A stretch of DNA of 64,000 bases. Source: Ilyomonas sp963847085 (GTDB lineage: Bacteria; Bacteroidota; Bacteroidia; Chitinophagales; Chitinophagaceae). The stretch covers positions 783,703-847,702 of the forward strand of contig CAWJYO010000011.1 in NCBI GenBank assembly GCA_963847085.1, given 5' to 3'. A model generated the notes under the pieces. The model saw only the letters and a program-made list of their open reading frames with translations, was not told where the DNA came from and ran no database searches. Position numbers and translations under genes: made by a program. Below, piece by piece: positions 16,823 to 27,259 of the stretch; position 1 is the stretch's first letter; every line of letters starts with the position of its first letter.

Positions 16823-17257
16823 ACCATATATGTTCTGTTCTTTGTGGGTTTACTCTTATCAGAAAGTTTCCGAAGATATTTTCTTATCAGAAGAGGATAA
16901 ATGTTACAGGAAGAGGATGGTAATGTTGCTCTATTTTTATGGGGCTTAAAAAATTAAAAACAATTTGTATGAACTAAAAGAAGAATGGAGCGCAAAAAAA
17001 CTATAGAAAGAATTTCAAACGAAACAGATCTTGTTTTTGATGCCAAGAAAAAAATGCAGAAGATATAAGAGGCTATCTAAATTTAAAAGATTAATTACTA
17101 TCGGCAAATAAGTTTTGGATTGTAAATTAACGATTATGAATAAATCATTTGAATGGCTGATTAGATAACCCTTTCCTCAATTGCCTGATTAACTGTATTG
17201 TAACTCAATGAATTATTACTATACTGAATGTTAATCTTTTAAATTTAGATTACCTCA

Positions 17258-17286
17258 ACCTATAAGGTTTCTAAAACCTTATAGGT
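17258..17286. terminator. 13-bp perfect hairpin, likely bidirectional terminator or palindromic repeat
   Basis: ACCTATAAGGTTT (17258-17270) and its exact complement (17274-17286) are separated by CTA. It lies 36 bases past the stop of the minus-strand serine hydrolase gene. Hairpins of this ACCTATAAGG...CCTTATAGGT form are common intergenic palindromes in this bacterial group and can act as terminators, though no long T-run follows. Confidence 0.55.
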
Positions 17287-17321
17287 CTATGATAAAAACC
17301 TAACGGTACAACAAACACAAC

Positions 17322-18896
17322 TCATTTTTCCTCTTGCATGATATGATACTCCTGAATCTTTGGTGGATTTTCGGGCGTTAGCGTAAAGCTGATCTGTATA
17401 TTCTTTAGCTCTCCTTCAACCTTAAAACTTCCACGCAGTTGGTTGAGTGGCACAACATCATCAACCTTTATTATTTTTCCTGCATTTCCAAACAGTGTTT
17501 CTGCTTCCTTTTGTAATGAATCTATTGGGTAATCCATAAAAAAGTTTTGAGCGAAAAAGCCGCTTTCTTGCGCTCCTTTCCATGAAGGCAACAACTTCAT
17601 CAATTCATCTCTTCTCTGTTGTAAAAGTTGTGATGGAGGCAATTGTCTTGGTTGCAATCGAGCAAGCCTGACGATGGTATCCAATACCTGCAGATTCACA
17701 GCACTCATGGAAGCATACGTAAGATTGGCAAACGACACAATGCCAATACCATAATCAGGTAGAATCTTCCAATCGCTGCCGAAGCCTGGCAAGCCACCGG
17801 TGTGTCCAACATACGTTTTGTTATCGCAATCTTTCATCCATCGCAAGCCGTAGCAATAGGCCGTAATGGTAGCACATTCTCGCCCATCAGGAAATAGGTA
17901 ATGAGGAGATAACGTGTTGATGTTCCATGGCTGTTGCATCTCTCGCAGCGAACTTCTTTTTACCGGCCCGGTTTCTTTATCGTTTGTTGGTGGTGTGGCT
18001 GATTGATGTAACGCGATATACCTGCTAAAATCTTCGATTGATGTTATCAATCCACCCATTGCACCATACGAGCCATCGTGCAGCAAAGGTTGTTCAATCC
18101 ATTCATTATTTAACCAGCGATAGCCATGCGCCAATTGTGAAGCCGGTACTTTGGTATATTCCCATTGTGTGTGGTTCATGCCCAAAGGCTGTAAAATATT
18201 TTCGGAAATATATTGCTGATATGGCTTGCCCGAAATTTTGGTAACAATGTGCCCAAGCAGAGCGAAAGCAAGATTGCTGTACTCATAAGCCATGCCTGGA
18301 TCATTAGAAAAAGAAACACCATTTTTTATTAAATTGATAAGCTGGTCATCGCTGTCTTCCAACTGCCTGTCGCCCCAGGGATTGTCTTCCGGAAAACCTG
18401 TTGCATGAGTAAGCAAATGCCGGATAGTAATGGTAGCTGCATCACTTGTTAAGTAGTGCAGCGATTTCATTTCAGGTATATATTTATAAGCAGGATCGTC
18501 AAGTGATAATTTGCCTTCATCGCGCAGCTTTATTATTGCCATTGCAGTAAAGCTTTTAGTCATAGAAGCAATGCGGAACAGGGAGGCAGGCGTTGCTTTT
18601 GTGCCATTAGAAATATCGGTAAAACCAAACGCATAGGAATGAACCAATTTGCCATCCACTACTAATCCAAAAGCAGTGGCAGGAAAATGATTCTTCTCTG
18701 CGTAAGCCTTAAAAATACTGTCGGCAATGGTGAATGCGGCTTCCATTTTCTGAAGCCGGTTGCTATCCGTAAATCGTGGTGGTTGATAAGTGGTTTGCTG
18801 ATCTTGTGCAATTGAAAAACTTGTTATTGCACAAAGCAGAATGGCAAATGTGAAACGATAAAAAGGATAATCTTTAAAAACAATGTTTTGCTTCAT
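17322..18896 (-). CDS. serine hydrolase, class C beta-lactamase/DD-peptidase family
   Basis: The product has 524 residues with a signal peptide ending near residue 30. The PF00144 domain carries the SxxK motif Ser111-Met-Thr-Lys114 (RIASMTKSFTAM), the Tyr motif in YEYSNLAFALLG, and the HTGG motif (YVGHTGGLPGFGSDW) equivalent to KTG. A C-terminal extension of about 120 residues follows. Such periplasmic enzymes include esterases, D-amino-acid peptidases and penicillin-binding-like proteins. Antibiotic hydrolysis cannot be assumed. The gene is transcribed alone, downstream of dusB. Confidence 0.88.
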   Translation of the reverse strand: MKQNIVFKDYPFYRFTFAILLCAITSFSIAQDQQTTYQPPRFTDSNRLQKMEAAFTIADSIFKAYAEKNHFPATAFGLVVDGKLVHSYAFGFTDISNGTKATPASLFRIASMTKSFTAMAIIKLRDEGKLSLDDPAYKYIPEMKSLHYLTSDAATITIRHLLTHATGFPEDNPWGDRQLEDSDDQLINLIKNGVSFSNDPGMAYEYSNLAFALLGHIVTKISGKPYQQYISENILQPLGMNHTQWEYTKVPASQLAHGYRWLNNEWIEQPLLHDGSYGAMGGLITSIEDFSRYIALHQSATPPTNDKETGPVKRSSLREMQQPWNINTLSPHYLFPDGRECATITAYCYGLRWMKDCDNKTYVGHTGGLPGFGSDWKILPDYGIGIVSFANLTYASMSAVNLQVLDTIVRLARLQPRQLPPSQLLQQRRDELMKLLPSWKGAQESGFFAQNFFMDYPIDSLQKEAETLFGNAGKIIKVDDVVPLNQLRGSFKVEGELKNIQISFTLTPENPPKIQEYHIMQEEK

Positions 18897-18959
18897 AAGT
18901 AGCCTTGTTGTTGGTTTATCAATGTTATGAAAGATGAATTATGTATGCAAAACATAGTC

Positions 18960-19000
18960 TTTGTTTTTGCGCTCTTTTTGAAAAAGGGCGCAAAAACAAA
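18960..19000. terminator. hairpin whose two arms are inverted copies of the GCAAAAACAAA motif
   Basis: TTTGTTTTTGC at 18960-18970 and GCAAAAACAAA at 18990-19000 are inverted copies. Pairing extends inward through GCGC(T/C)CTTTTT with a single wobble, giving an arm of about 20 bp. It begins 6 bases after the dusB stop codon (minus strand), ending in a T-rich arm, so it can serve as the dusB terminator. The same 11-mer recurs many times in the window (see findings). Confidence 0.65.
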
Positions 19001-19005
19001 CCGTG

Positions 19006-20004
19006 TTATACTTCCACCATTTCTTTGATTGAGTAATGATGTTCTATCTCTTCCAACACTTCAATGATATTATTTAACGATGAAAGCTGAACCAGCTTTT
19101 GCCTGAACTCTTTGATGTTGGGATAACCTTTTAAATAATTGGAATAATGCGGACGCATTTCTAACACACCCAGCACTTCGCCCTTCCATTGAACCGATTG
19201 ATAAAGATGTTGCTTAATCACTTCAATGCGTTGCTGAATGGCGGGCGGAGCAAGAGCTTCGCCCGTTTGCAGGTAATGTTTGATTTCATTAAAAATCCAG
19301 GGATAACCGATAGCAGCACGACCAATCATAATACCATCAACACCATAACGGTTTTTATATTCTAGCGCTTTTTGCGGGCTATCAATATCGCCATTCCCAA
19401 AGATGGGAATCTGAATAGCAGGATTGCTTTTTACCGCTGCAATCAAACGCCAGTCGGCTTCGCCTTTGTACATCTGGGCGCGCGTTCTGCCATGAATAGA
19501 AAGCGCCTGTATGCCTACATCCTGCAAACGCATGGCAACTTCTTCAATGTTTCTTGAATCTTCATCCCAACCCAAACGCGTTTTTACGGTAACAGGTTTG
19601 CTGGTGCTTTGTACAACCGCTTTCGTCAATCGCACCATTAAATCAACATCTTTCAAAACTGCTGCGCCTGCGCCTTTGCACACTACTTTTTTTACAGGGC
19701 AACCAAAATTAATATCCACCAAATCAGGGTTCACTGCATCTACAATGCGTGCGCTCATTGCCATTGCTTCTTCATCGCCACCAAAAATCTGAATACCAAT
19801 CGGTCGTTCTTCTTCATAAATATCCAGTTTCTGTTTGCTTTTGATGGCATTCCGTATCAACCCTTCACTGCTGATAAATTCTGTGTACATCAAATCGGCG
19901 CCTGCCGCTTTACACACCGCACGAAACGGCGGATCGCTTACGTCTTCCATTGGTGCAAGAAGCAGAGGAAAATCGGGCAATAGTATGTTTCCTATGTTCA
20001 TCAA
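19006..20004 (-). CDS. dusB: tRNA dihydrouridine synthase, DusB type
   Basis: The product has 332 residues, a TIM-barrel FMN enzyme that reduces specific uridines in tRNA. It shows the FMN-binding N-terminus APMEDVSDPPFR, the catalytic cysteine in DINFGCPVKKV, the basic TVKTRLGWD, SIHGRTRAQMYKGEADW, and the phosphate-binding GNGDIDSPQKAL ... GVDGIMIGRAAIGYPWIF. Length and motifs match DusB of Bacteroidota. The start may be ATG 20004 or the adjacent ATG 20001. It is flanked by the motif hairpin downstream and a repeat-bearing spacer upstream. Confidence 0.95.
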   Translation of the reverse strand: MMNIGNILLPDFPLLLAPMEDVSDPPFRAVCKAAGADLMYTEFISSEGLIRNAIKSKQKLDIYEEERPIGIQIFGGDEEAMAMSARIVDAVNPDLVDINFGCPVKKVVCKGAGAAVLKDVDLMVRLTKAVVQSTSKPVTVKTRLGWDEDSRNIEEVAMRLQDVGIQALSIHGRTRAQMYKGEADWRLIAAVKSNPAIQIPIFGNGDIDSPQKALEYKNRYGVDGIMIGRAAIGYPWIFNEIKHYLQTGEALAPPAIQQRIEVIKQHLYQSVQWKGEVLGVLEMRPHYSNYLKGYPNIKEFRQKLVQLSSLNNIIEVLEEIEHHYSIKEMVEV

Positions 20005-20104
20005 TGCAAAGTTAGGAACGAGTGGATGGATTTATGATTTTGGATTTAGGATTTGTGATTGCATTCATAAAAATGATGCAAAAACAAACTTCAACTTCGT
20101 TTGC

Positions 20105-20206
20105 TTTTTTGAACCACGAAGACCCGGAGAACACAAAGGTTCACAAAGAAGAATAAAAGAAATCTTCGTGTAACTTCTTCCCTTTGTGTCTTCGTGGTTC
20201 AAAAAA
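20105..20206. repeat. imperfect inverted repeat of the CCACGAAGAC-ACAAAGG type
   Basis: TTTTTTGAACCACGAAGAC then ACACAAAGG on the left are mirrored on the right by CCTTTGTGTCTTCGTGGTT then CAAAAAA, with about 40 bases between the arms. It fills the spacer right after the stop of the hybrid kinase gene. Short CCACGAAG/ACACAAAGG units recur in intergenic repeats of many unrelated bacteria and can fold as REP-like hairpins. Here it may also end transcription of the kinase gene. Confidence 0.6.
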
Positions 20207-23200
20207 TTATTGATACAACCAAACGCGCAACAAAGAAACCAATTGGTCAACATCAATGGGTTTTGAAATGTAATCGGAAGCGCCTGCCTGAATGCACTTT
20301 TCTCTGTCGCCATACATAGCTTTTGCAGTAACGGCAAGTATAGGAAGGTTGCGGTATTGCGGCATTTTGCGAATGGCTTGTGTAGCTTCGTAGCCATCCA
20401 TTTCAGGCATCATCATGTCCATCAAAATCAAATTTACCTTTGAGTTTTGCTTCAATTGTTCCAGCGCATCCTTACCATCCGTTGCCGAAATCACGGTCAT
20501 TTTATGTGCTTCCAATGCTTTGGTAAGCGAGTAAATATTGCGAACATCATCATCAGCAATCAGCACTGTTTTGTTTTGCAGCACCGATTCCAAAGCGCTT
20601 AACCGGCGCGTGGTTTTTTTAGGTTTGTTAGGATCGTTTTCTTCAACAATCTGAAGAAATACATCTATCTCATCTAAAATCCGTTTGTACGAATTGGCTG
20701 TTTTTACAACAATGGAATCTGCTACTTGTTTAATGCGCGCCTCTTCTCCTTTTGATAGGCTTTTACCTGTAAAAATGATAATGGGCAATTGCTCTAAACC
20801 ATCCGTATTTTTTATGTTCTCCAATGCCCCATAACCATTGTCGGCAAACACTTTCATTTCTAATACAACACAATCAGCACTTCCATCTTTTAAAATGGTT
20901 GCAGCTTCCGTTATATCCTGTGTACCTTTTACATTGATGTTGTAAGATTCTAAGAAATAACACAATGCCTGCGCATGTTTTTCATTCTCTTCAACAATCA
21001 AAATTTTCTTCGGACCTTGCTGCAACGCCTCTTCAATTTTATTAAATATTTCAGGCAGCTTGTCAAGTGCAAACGGCTTATCAATAAAATCAATAGCACC
21101 ACGGTTCAGGCTTTCTTCTTTTGCCTGCATTGACGACATCATGTGCACGGGAATGTGCTTTGTTACTGCATTTGTTTTTAGCTCGTCCATCACTTGCCAG
21201 CCGTCTTTAACCGGCAGTTTTATATCTAATAAAATGGCAGTTGGCAAATATTGCAAAGCCAGTTGCACGCCATGGTCGCCGCGCGGTGCAATTAATCCTT
21301 TGTAATTGTTAGAATGAGCAAATGAAAGAAGCGTTTGTGCAAACATGGTATCGTCTTCCACAATCAAAATCACTTTATCGCCTTGTTTAATGTTGTCCCT
21401 GTCATCAAATACAGTTTGCCCGTTGCCGGAAGTGATTGTCTTTTCTTCTTTAACAGCAGGCTGAAAAGGTTTTAATTGTGCAAGCGAAGGAGGAATCGTT
21501 ATCTCTTCCTCGGGCTGCACTTTTGCATCAACAGGAATGGTAAGTGTGAACGTGCTTCCTTTTTTGATTTCGCTCTGCAATGTGATTTCACCACCTAACA
21601 ATTTAGCCAGTTCACGGCTGATTGACAAGCCTAAACCTGTGCCACCATATTTGCGGCGTGTTGAACCATCGGCTTGCTGGAATGCTTCAAACACCAGGTG
21701 TTGTTTATCGTCGGCAATGCCAATACCCGTATCGGTTACAGAGAATTGAATTTGGTTTTGCCCATTTTTTTTCACTTGCATGGCAACGCTGCCCCTCGAC
21801 GTGAATTTGATAGCGTTTGACAATAAATTCTTTAAAATTTGTTCAAGCCGAACTGAATCGGTAACAATGCTTTGCGGTACATCTTCATCTGCATGAACAG
21901 AAAAAGCAAGACCTTTTTCTTTTGCCAAAGGCGCAAACAATGAAGTAAGATTATTGTTCACTTCTGCTATATCCACGTTTCTGAATTCAACCTTCATTTT
22001 GCCGGCCTCAATCTTCGATAAATCTAAAATCTCATCAATTAAAGTCAACAATCCATTACCGGAATTTTGAATAACTCTTGCAAATTCTTCCTGTTCTTTA
22101 CTAAGATTTTTTTCGTTGTTTTCTGCCAGCAACCGCGATAATAACAAAATAGAATTGAGCGGTGTGCGTAGCTCGTGCGACATATTTGCCAGAAACTCGC
22201 TTTTGTATTTGGTAGTCGTTTCGAGTTCGTCAGCTTTCTTTTGTATTTCCAGATTCCGTTCAACAATCAGTTGGTTTTTTTCTTCCAGCATCGAGCTGCG
22301 TTCTTCCAGTTCCTGGTTGGCCTGCAGCAATTCTTCCTGCTGTACTTTTAGTTCTTCTTCCGACACTTGTAGCTTTTGCGCCTGTGTTTCCAAGTCGGCA
22401 TTCAAGTGTTCCAATTCATGTTGCTGCATCTGCAATTCTTCTGACTGGGCTTGCGTTTCGCTTAACAGCAGTTGCAGCTTTGCATTTTGTTTTGCGCTCT
22501 CAATTGATAAGCCGATACTAGAAGCAGTCGTTTCAAAAAATTCAATGGCTGCTTTTGAATAAGGTTCGATGGAAGCCAGCTCAACAACAGCTTTTACATC
22601 GTTCTCCCAAATGGCGGGAAAAAGGACCAAATTCTCTGGTTTTATACTGCCGGTTGCATAACTTATAACAATATCATTTTGTGGCAGGTTGTTCAGATGA
22701 AGCATCTTTTTTTCATCAGCACATTTACCAACTAAACCTTCCCCAATGTCGAATGCTTTTTTCACTCCTTCATCCAATCCATGACTTGCTGTTAATTGAA
22801 GCAAATTGTTTTCGCATACATATACTGCCGCAGCAATGCTTGATGTATAATTGGCAAGGCTGTTAATTATGTTTTTTGAAAGAGCATTCAAATCTTTTTC
22901 ACCAATCATTTGTTCGCCTACTGAAGCCAGCCCATTCTTCAACCATTCGCGTTTTTTTAAATCTTCAAACGATTCTTCCAACCCCGCTGCCATTTTATTC
23001 AATGAAGCGCCCAGCTTGCCCAGATTGTCTTTTTCAGCATCACTTATCCGAACTTTATAATCGCCTGCCGATACCTGTGATGCAATATTTTCAATCATTT
23101 CAATGCGGGCTGCTGTTTCTCTTTCATTTTTTTCCAGCGATTGTTGCAATGACAAACGGATTCCAAAATCGCGTAAAACCTTACGATAAAAAAATATGGT

Positions 23201-23779
23201 AATTAAAAAGGCAGAGATAGAGGTTATAATAAGAATTAACGGCGTTAGCCATGATAAAAAAGTAAATCTTTGGGTACGAATAATCAGCAACCTTCTCTCT
23301 TCTCCTTCAACGGTAGCAATCATTTCGCGGGTGCTGTCCATGGTTTGCTGACCTTCCTGCAACTGCGCGCCTTGTATTATATTGCCGGATTCCTGTTGAC
23401 GAATGAGGCTCTCCAGCTTGTTGAACCGGCGTTGAAACAGCAGTTGTAATTGCTTGCAGTTATTTTGTTGTGTAACGTTGTCTCTTGTTAAATACGTGAG
23501 CGTATCAACAACTCGGAAAATCTCATTTTTGGCATTTGTAAACGGACCTAAAAAAACGGTGCTGCCTGTAAGCAAATAACCTCGTTGTCCCGATTCGGCA
23601 TCTTTCAATAAAGAAAATGCTTTTTCAGCTTTTTGAATGACCACATTGGTATGGTTTAACCACTCTGCCTGATTGCTTAATTGTTGAATGCTGATGTATG
23701 AAGCAACTGAACTGATAATGAGCACTAACAAAGAAAGACCAAACCCTCTTTGTAAATTTCGTTTCATTGTATTTGGCAT
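20207..23779 (-). CDS. hybrid histidine kinase: CHASE3-HAMP-GAF-HisKA-HATPase-three receivers
   Basis: The product has 1190 residues. Two membrane segments (about 13-33 and 178-200) enclose a CHASE3-like sensor (QRGYLLTGSTVFLGP). HAMP, GAF and a long Gln/Glu-rich coiled coil come next. HisKA follows (FLANMSHELRTPLNSIL, His phosphoacceptor), then HATPase_c (DTGIGIADDKQHLVFEAF, then GGTGLGLSISRELAKL). Three receiver domains close it. REC1 has ILLDIKLPVKDGW and REC3 has LILMDMMMPEMDGYEA, both with the acceptor Asp. REC2 has CVVLEMKVFADNGYG, with Glu at that place. It is a membrane phosphorelay hub with its output outside the window. The second kinase lies 69 bases upstream on the same strand, so the two may work together. 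The start could also be ATG four codons later (MKRNLQ). Confidence 0.93.
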   Translation of the reverse strand: MPNTMKRNLQRGFGLSLLVLIISSVASYISIQQLSNQAEWLNHTNVVIQKAEKAFSLLKDAESGQRGYLLTGSTVFLGPFTNAKNEIFRVVDTLTYLTRDNVTQQNNCKQLQLLFQRRFNKLESLIRQQESGNIIQGAQLQEGQQTMDSTREMIATVEGEERRLLIIRTQRFTFLSWLTPLILIITSISAFLITIFFYRKVLRDFGIRLSLQQSLEKNERETAARIEMIENIASQVSAGDYKVRISDAEKDNLGKLGASLNKMAAGLEESFEDLKKREWLKNGLASVGEQMIGEKDLNALSKNIINSLANYTSSIAAAVYVCENNLLQLTASHGLDEGVKKAFDIGEGLVGKCADEKKMLHLNNLPQNDIVISYATGSIKPENLVLFPAIWENDVKAVVELASIEPYSKAAIEFFETTASSIGLSIESAKQNAKLQLLLSETQAQSEELQMQQHELEHLNADLETQAQKLQVSEEELKVQQEELLQANQELEERSSMLEEKNQLIVERNLEIQKKADELETTTKYKSEFLANMSHELRTPLNSILLLSRLLAENNEKNLSKEQEEFARVIQNSGNGLLTLIDEILDLSKIEAGKMKVEFRNVDIAEVNNNLTSLFAPLAKEKGLAFSVHADEDVPQSIVTDSVRLEQILKNLLSNAIKFTSRGSVAMQVKKNGQNQIQFSVTDTGIGIADDKQHLVFEAFQQADGSTRRKYGGTGLGLSISRELAKLLGGEITLQSEIKKGSTFTLTIPVDAKVQPEEEITIPPSLAQLKPFQPAVKEEKTITSGNGQTVFDDRDNIKQGDKVILIVEDDTMFAQTLLSFAHSNNYKGLIAPRGDHGVQLALQYLPTAILLDIKLPVKDGWQVMDELKTNAVTKHIPVHMMSSMQAKEESLNRGAIDFIDKPFALDKLPEIFNKIEEALQQGPKKILIVEENEKHAQALCYFLESYNINVKGTQDITEAATILKDGSADCVVLEMKVFADNGYGALENIKNTDGLEQLPIIIFTGKSLSKGEEARIKQVADSIVVKTANSYKRILDEIDVFLQIVEENDPNKPKKTTRRLSALESVLQNKTVLIADDDVRNIYSLTKALEAHKMTVISATDGKDALEQLKQNSKVNLILMDMMMPEMDGYEATQAIRKMPQYRNLPILAVTAKAMYGDREKCIQAGASDYISKPIDVDQLVSLLRVWLYQ

Positions 23780-23848
23780 AGACTATTGGTATAGAAAAAC
23801 CTCAAAACAAAACATTATTTTTTAGAAAAAATGTACAAAAACAAACAC

Positions 23849-25318
23849 TTAATCGGATTGCAGCGGTATATCGAAATAAAACGTAGAACCTTCGCCCAGT
23901 TTGCTTTCTACGCCAAATTCTCCATTGTGCCGCTTGATGATTTCAGAGCAAATGTATAAGCCAATTCCTAAGCCCTGAAAGCGGTTAGAAGAAGCTTCAG
24001 CTCGGTAAAACTTTTTGAAAATATCACGCTGGCTGTCGAGCGCAATACCAATCCCAAAATCGCGAACCAAAACCTTTAATCTGTCTTCGCGCGATGTATC
24101 AATATCCACTTCCACGTTATCATTTTCGGGAGAATATTTTACCGCATTGCTTAGGTAATTGATCAGCACTTGTTCGATGCGCATGTCATCAGCAAAGATG
24201 TTGATATCAGCATTTCCTTTTACCAAAATTTTACTGCGCGGATAGGTTTGTTTAGTTGCTTCAATAGCACCATTCAACATTGTTGTAAAATTGAACCAAT
24301 GCTTATTGAACTTTAATTTTCCACTTTCAATTTTAGAAATGTCAAGCAAATCAGCAATGAGCAAATAGAGCTTATCAATTTGCTTTTCGGTTCGGTTGAT
24401 AAACATCTTCGCCTGCTCTTTCGATTCGTCGTTAATGGCGGAATGCAGCAAATGCACATAAGCTTTGATACTGGTAAGCGGCGTTTTCAATTCGTGGCTG
24501 GCAATACTGATAAACTCATCTTTTTTATCGAGTGCTTTTTTTTGCTCTTCAATATCAGTAAACGTTCCTACCCATTTGGTAATGTTTTCGCCTTCTTTAA
24601 CAGGAATGGCACGCAACAAATGCCAGCGCGAAGCATCGGAGTTGCGCTTACAAATATTTAATTCCAGTTCAACATCGTTACCATCGCTTATGGCTTTTTG
24701 CCATTCCGCTCTGGCATTCATTTCACTATCCAAAAGCTTTGGAAATTCAGTGCTGTCGGCTGAATAATCGTACCAATGTTCGTTTACAAATTCAATATTT
24801 CCATCAGGCTTTGCGGTAAATGCAATTTGCGGGATGCTTTCTAAAATAGACTGCAGTTCGCGGTTTCTTTCTTTCAGTTGCAGTTGCACACCTTTGCGCA
24901 CTTCTATCTCTTCGCGCAACGAGTTTTGGGTTGCATTTAAAGCCTGTGTTTGTGTGTAAAGGCGGTAAAACGTTTTTACTTTTAAAATTAAAATATCCGG
25001 ATCGAAAGGCTTGGTGATGTAATCTATAGCGCCGGAAGCATAGCCTTTGGTAATGAACTTTTTTTCAACATTTACGGCTGATAAAAAAATGATAGGAATG
25101 TCTTTGGTGCGGCTGGTTCCACTAATAGCTTCAGCCACTTCAAAGCCATCCATACCAGGCATCTGCACATCTAAAATGATAAGAAAATAATGATTCTTCA
25201 GAATTTTTAATAACGCTTCTTCGCCCGACAAAGCGGTATCAACCTTAAAGTCGTTAATCTCAAGAATTTTTTTTAAAGAGAGAATATTTTCACGTTTATC
25301 ATCAACAATTAAAATCAT
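23849..25318 (-). CDS. receiver-PAS-histidine kinase
   Basis: The product has 489 residues from ATG 25318 (MILIVDDKRENILSL). An upstream extension to 25399 exists but lacks domain sense. The N-terminal receiver (LIILDVQMPGMDGFEVAE, acceptor Asp; PIIFLSAV; YITKPFD with the Lys) is followed by a coiled-coil linker and a PAS domain (LESIPQIAFTAKPDGNIEFV). Next come HisKA (FISIASHELKTPLTSIKAYV) and HATPase_c (VRDFGIGIALDSQRDIFKKF, then GLGIGLYICSEII). There are no membrane segments, so it is a soluble kinase that takes phosphoryl input through its receiver. It sits directly upstream of the hybrid kinase. Confidence 0.93.
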   Translation of the reverse strand: MILIVDDKRENILSLKKILEINDFKVDTALSGEEALLKILKNHYFLIILDVQMPGMDGFEVAEAISGTSRTKDIPIIFLSAVNVEKKFITKGYASGAIDYITKPFDPDILILKVKTFYRLYTQTQALNATQNSLREEIEVRKGVQLQLKERNRELQSILESIPQIAFTAKPDGNIEFVNEHWYDYSADSTEFPKLLDSEMNARAEWQKAISDGNDVELELNICKRNSDASRWHLLRAIPVKEGENITKWVGTFTDIEEQKKALDKKDEFISIASHELKTPLTSIKAYVHLLHSAINDESKEQAKMFINRTEKQIDKLYLLIADLLDISKIESGKLKFNKHWFNFTTMLNGAIEATKQTYPRSKILVKGNADINIFADDMRIEQVLINYLSNAVKYSPENDNVEVDIDTSREDRLKVLVRDFGIGIALDSQRDIFKKFYRAEASSNRFQGLGIGLYICSEIIKRHNGEFGVESKLGEGSTFYFDIPLQSD

Positions 25319-25493
25319 GAAAACAGAATATCGAGATTTATAAAAAAGTAAAAATATATGAATTGTTGCTTCAACCAAAATGAGGGATGTAAGCAACACG
25401 CTTTACAAGCGGATTAATAGCGAACAGGATTTACTTACATAACGTGCATAACTGTTTTTGTTGCATGTACAGAATATTTTACTTTGTGCTAAA

Positions 25494-27259
25494 ATGTGCT
25501 TTTTGAAAAGCATTCTTTTCATACTGTTTTGCCAGCTAACTACGCCTCTCTTTAGCCAATACTTCTTACGGGGCGAAATTAAAGATACGCAGGGCAATGC
25601 TATTGCGTTTGCAAAAATCAAGCTGAAGTCAAAAGGGACTTCACAGTTTAACAGCGGCTCATCGGGCGGCTTTGGCATTCCCCTTTCGTTAAAGCAAGAT
25701 ACCATCACCGTAATGATGGATGGTTATGATACCTTAACACAATGGGTAATGGTAAACACTTTTCAAACCCTTGTTTTACAGCCGCTGCAAAGTCGCAATA
25801 ATCAAGCCGGTAAAGGTTTGTTATCACTAACAAAAAGCATTAACAACAACAAGCCTGCAACTACGGTTTTCTATGGTGATGAAACTTATACATCGCTTGC
25901 CGAAAACGATTTTGTAAGCACAACAACAGCACCCGAAACAAGCATTGCACTTAACATCAACAGCGCCTCGTATAGCAATATCCGCAGGTTTCTAAACATG
26001 AAAACCACGGTGCCAACCGATGGTGTGCGCATTGAAGAGATGCTTAATTATTTCAACCTTAATAAAACAGATATTGATACTACAAGAAAAGAGTTTCGTT
26101 TTGAAACGAACTTAACCACATGTCCCTGGAACGATAGCAGCCAGTTGCTGTTTGTGAATATTCATGCTCCCAAACTGGATTTTCAAAACATTCCACCGGC
26201 CAAGTTTATTTTTTTGATTGATATATCCGGCTCGATGGATAAAGACAACCGCTTACCTCTTGTGCAGGCGGCATTTAAATATTTGGTAAACAATTTAAGA
26301 GAGCAGGATACAGTAGGCATTGTTACGTACGGAGGTTTTGTTGGCATTGCATTGCCACCCACATCCGGCGCCGAAAAAGAAAAAATTATTCATGTGATTG
26401 ATGGCTTGCACGCCGATGGTGATACGCCAGGTTCACAAGCCATACAAACGGCTTATGAACTGGCTGAAAAAATTGCCAATTCCAAAAGCAATAACCGGGT
26501 AATACTGGCAACAGATGGCGATTTCAACATTGGCCAAACCTCAGATAAAGACTTGGAAGCCATTGTCAATTTTCATAAAGGAAAAGGCATTTATTTAACC
26601 TGTCTCGGCACCGGAATGGGCAATTATAAAGACAGTCGCCTGGAAATGCTTGCGAAGACAGGTAATGGCAACTTTGCCTACATTGATAACATGAAAGAAG
26701 CGCAAAAAACAATGGTAACAGAGTTTGCAAAAAACATGTATGCCGTTGCCAACAATGCCTGGCTCCGGGTTCTTTTTAACGAAGCAGCCGTAAAACGTTA
26801 TCGGTTGATTGGGTACGACAACCGTAAAGATGCTTTAGACGATACAACGCTAACCGAAGGCGGCGATATAGGCAGCGGGCAAAGCACTTTGCTCATGTTT
26901 CAAATTGAACCTACAAGCACCAACAATCATCAACCATTGGCCACTATTCAAATGCATTATCGGTTACCGCAAAATGGTATTGAACAGTTAAACGAATTTA
27001 CTGCGGCTTCTACATGTATTCCTTTCGATTCTTTACAAAACAATCTTCGTTTTGCTACTGCTGTTTCCATGTTTGGAAGCTTGCTGAAGCATTCAAAATT
27101 TGCTTCGAATTACAATTGGAATGTGGTTGAAGAGCCTTGCCCGAAGCTGTTATGACTAAAAGCAGTGTTTCAGAAAAAGAGTTTGTTGATTTGATAGCCA
27201 AAGCAAAAACAATTTATACTCAAACAAAGCGAGAAAGAAGAAAGAAAAGCGAAGAGTAA
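25494..27259 (+). CDS. YfbK-like vWA-domain protein with carboxypeptidase-regulatory-like domain, frameshift near C-terminus
   Basis: The start at ATG 25494 gives a signal peptide (MCFLKSILFILFCQLTTPLF). A CarboxypepD_reg-like domain (LRGEIKDTQGNAIAFAKIKL) is followed by the N-terminal vWF domain (SIALNINSASYSNIRRFLN, VRIEEMLNYF). The vWA domain has the metal-ion site DISGSMDKDNRLP, and a DUF3520-type region comes last (LRFATAVSMFGSLLKHSKFA). The first frame stops at 27155, but the family-like end SSVSEKEFVDLIAKAK continues in another frame to TAA at 27257-27259. An indel near 27,135-27,150 is therefore likely. It would be exported and bind a protein partner; the actual role is unknown. Confidence 0.85.

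Noticed and set aside
22116..22562. Ser/Cys-rich open frame of 148 codons opposite the hybrid kinase
   Set aside because: It is the mirror of a Gln/Glu-rich coiled-coil coding stretch; composition is typical of an antisense shadow.
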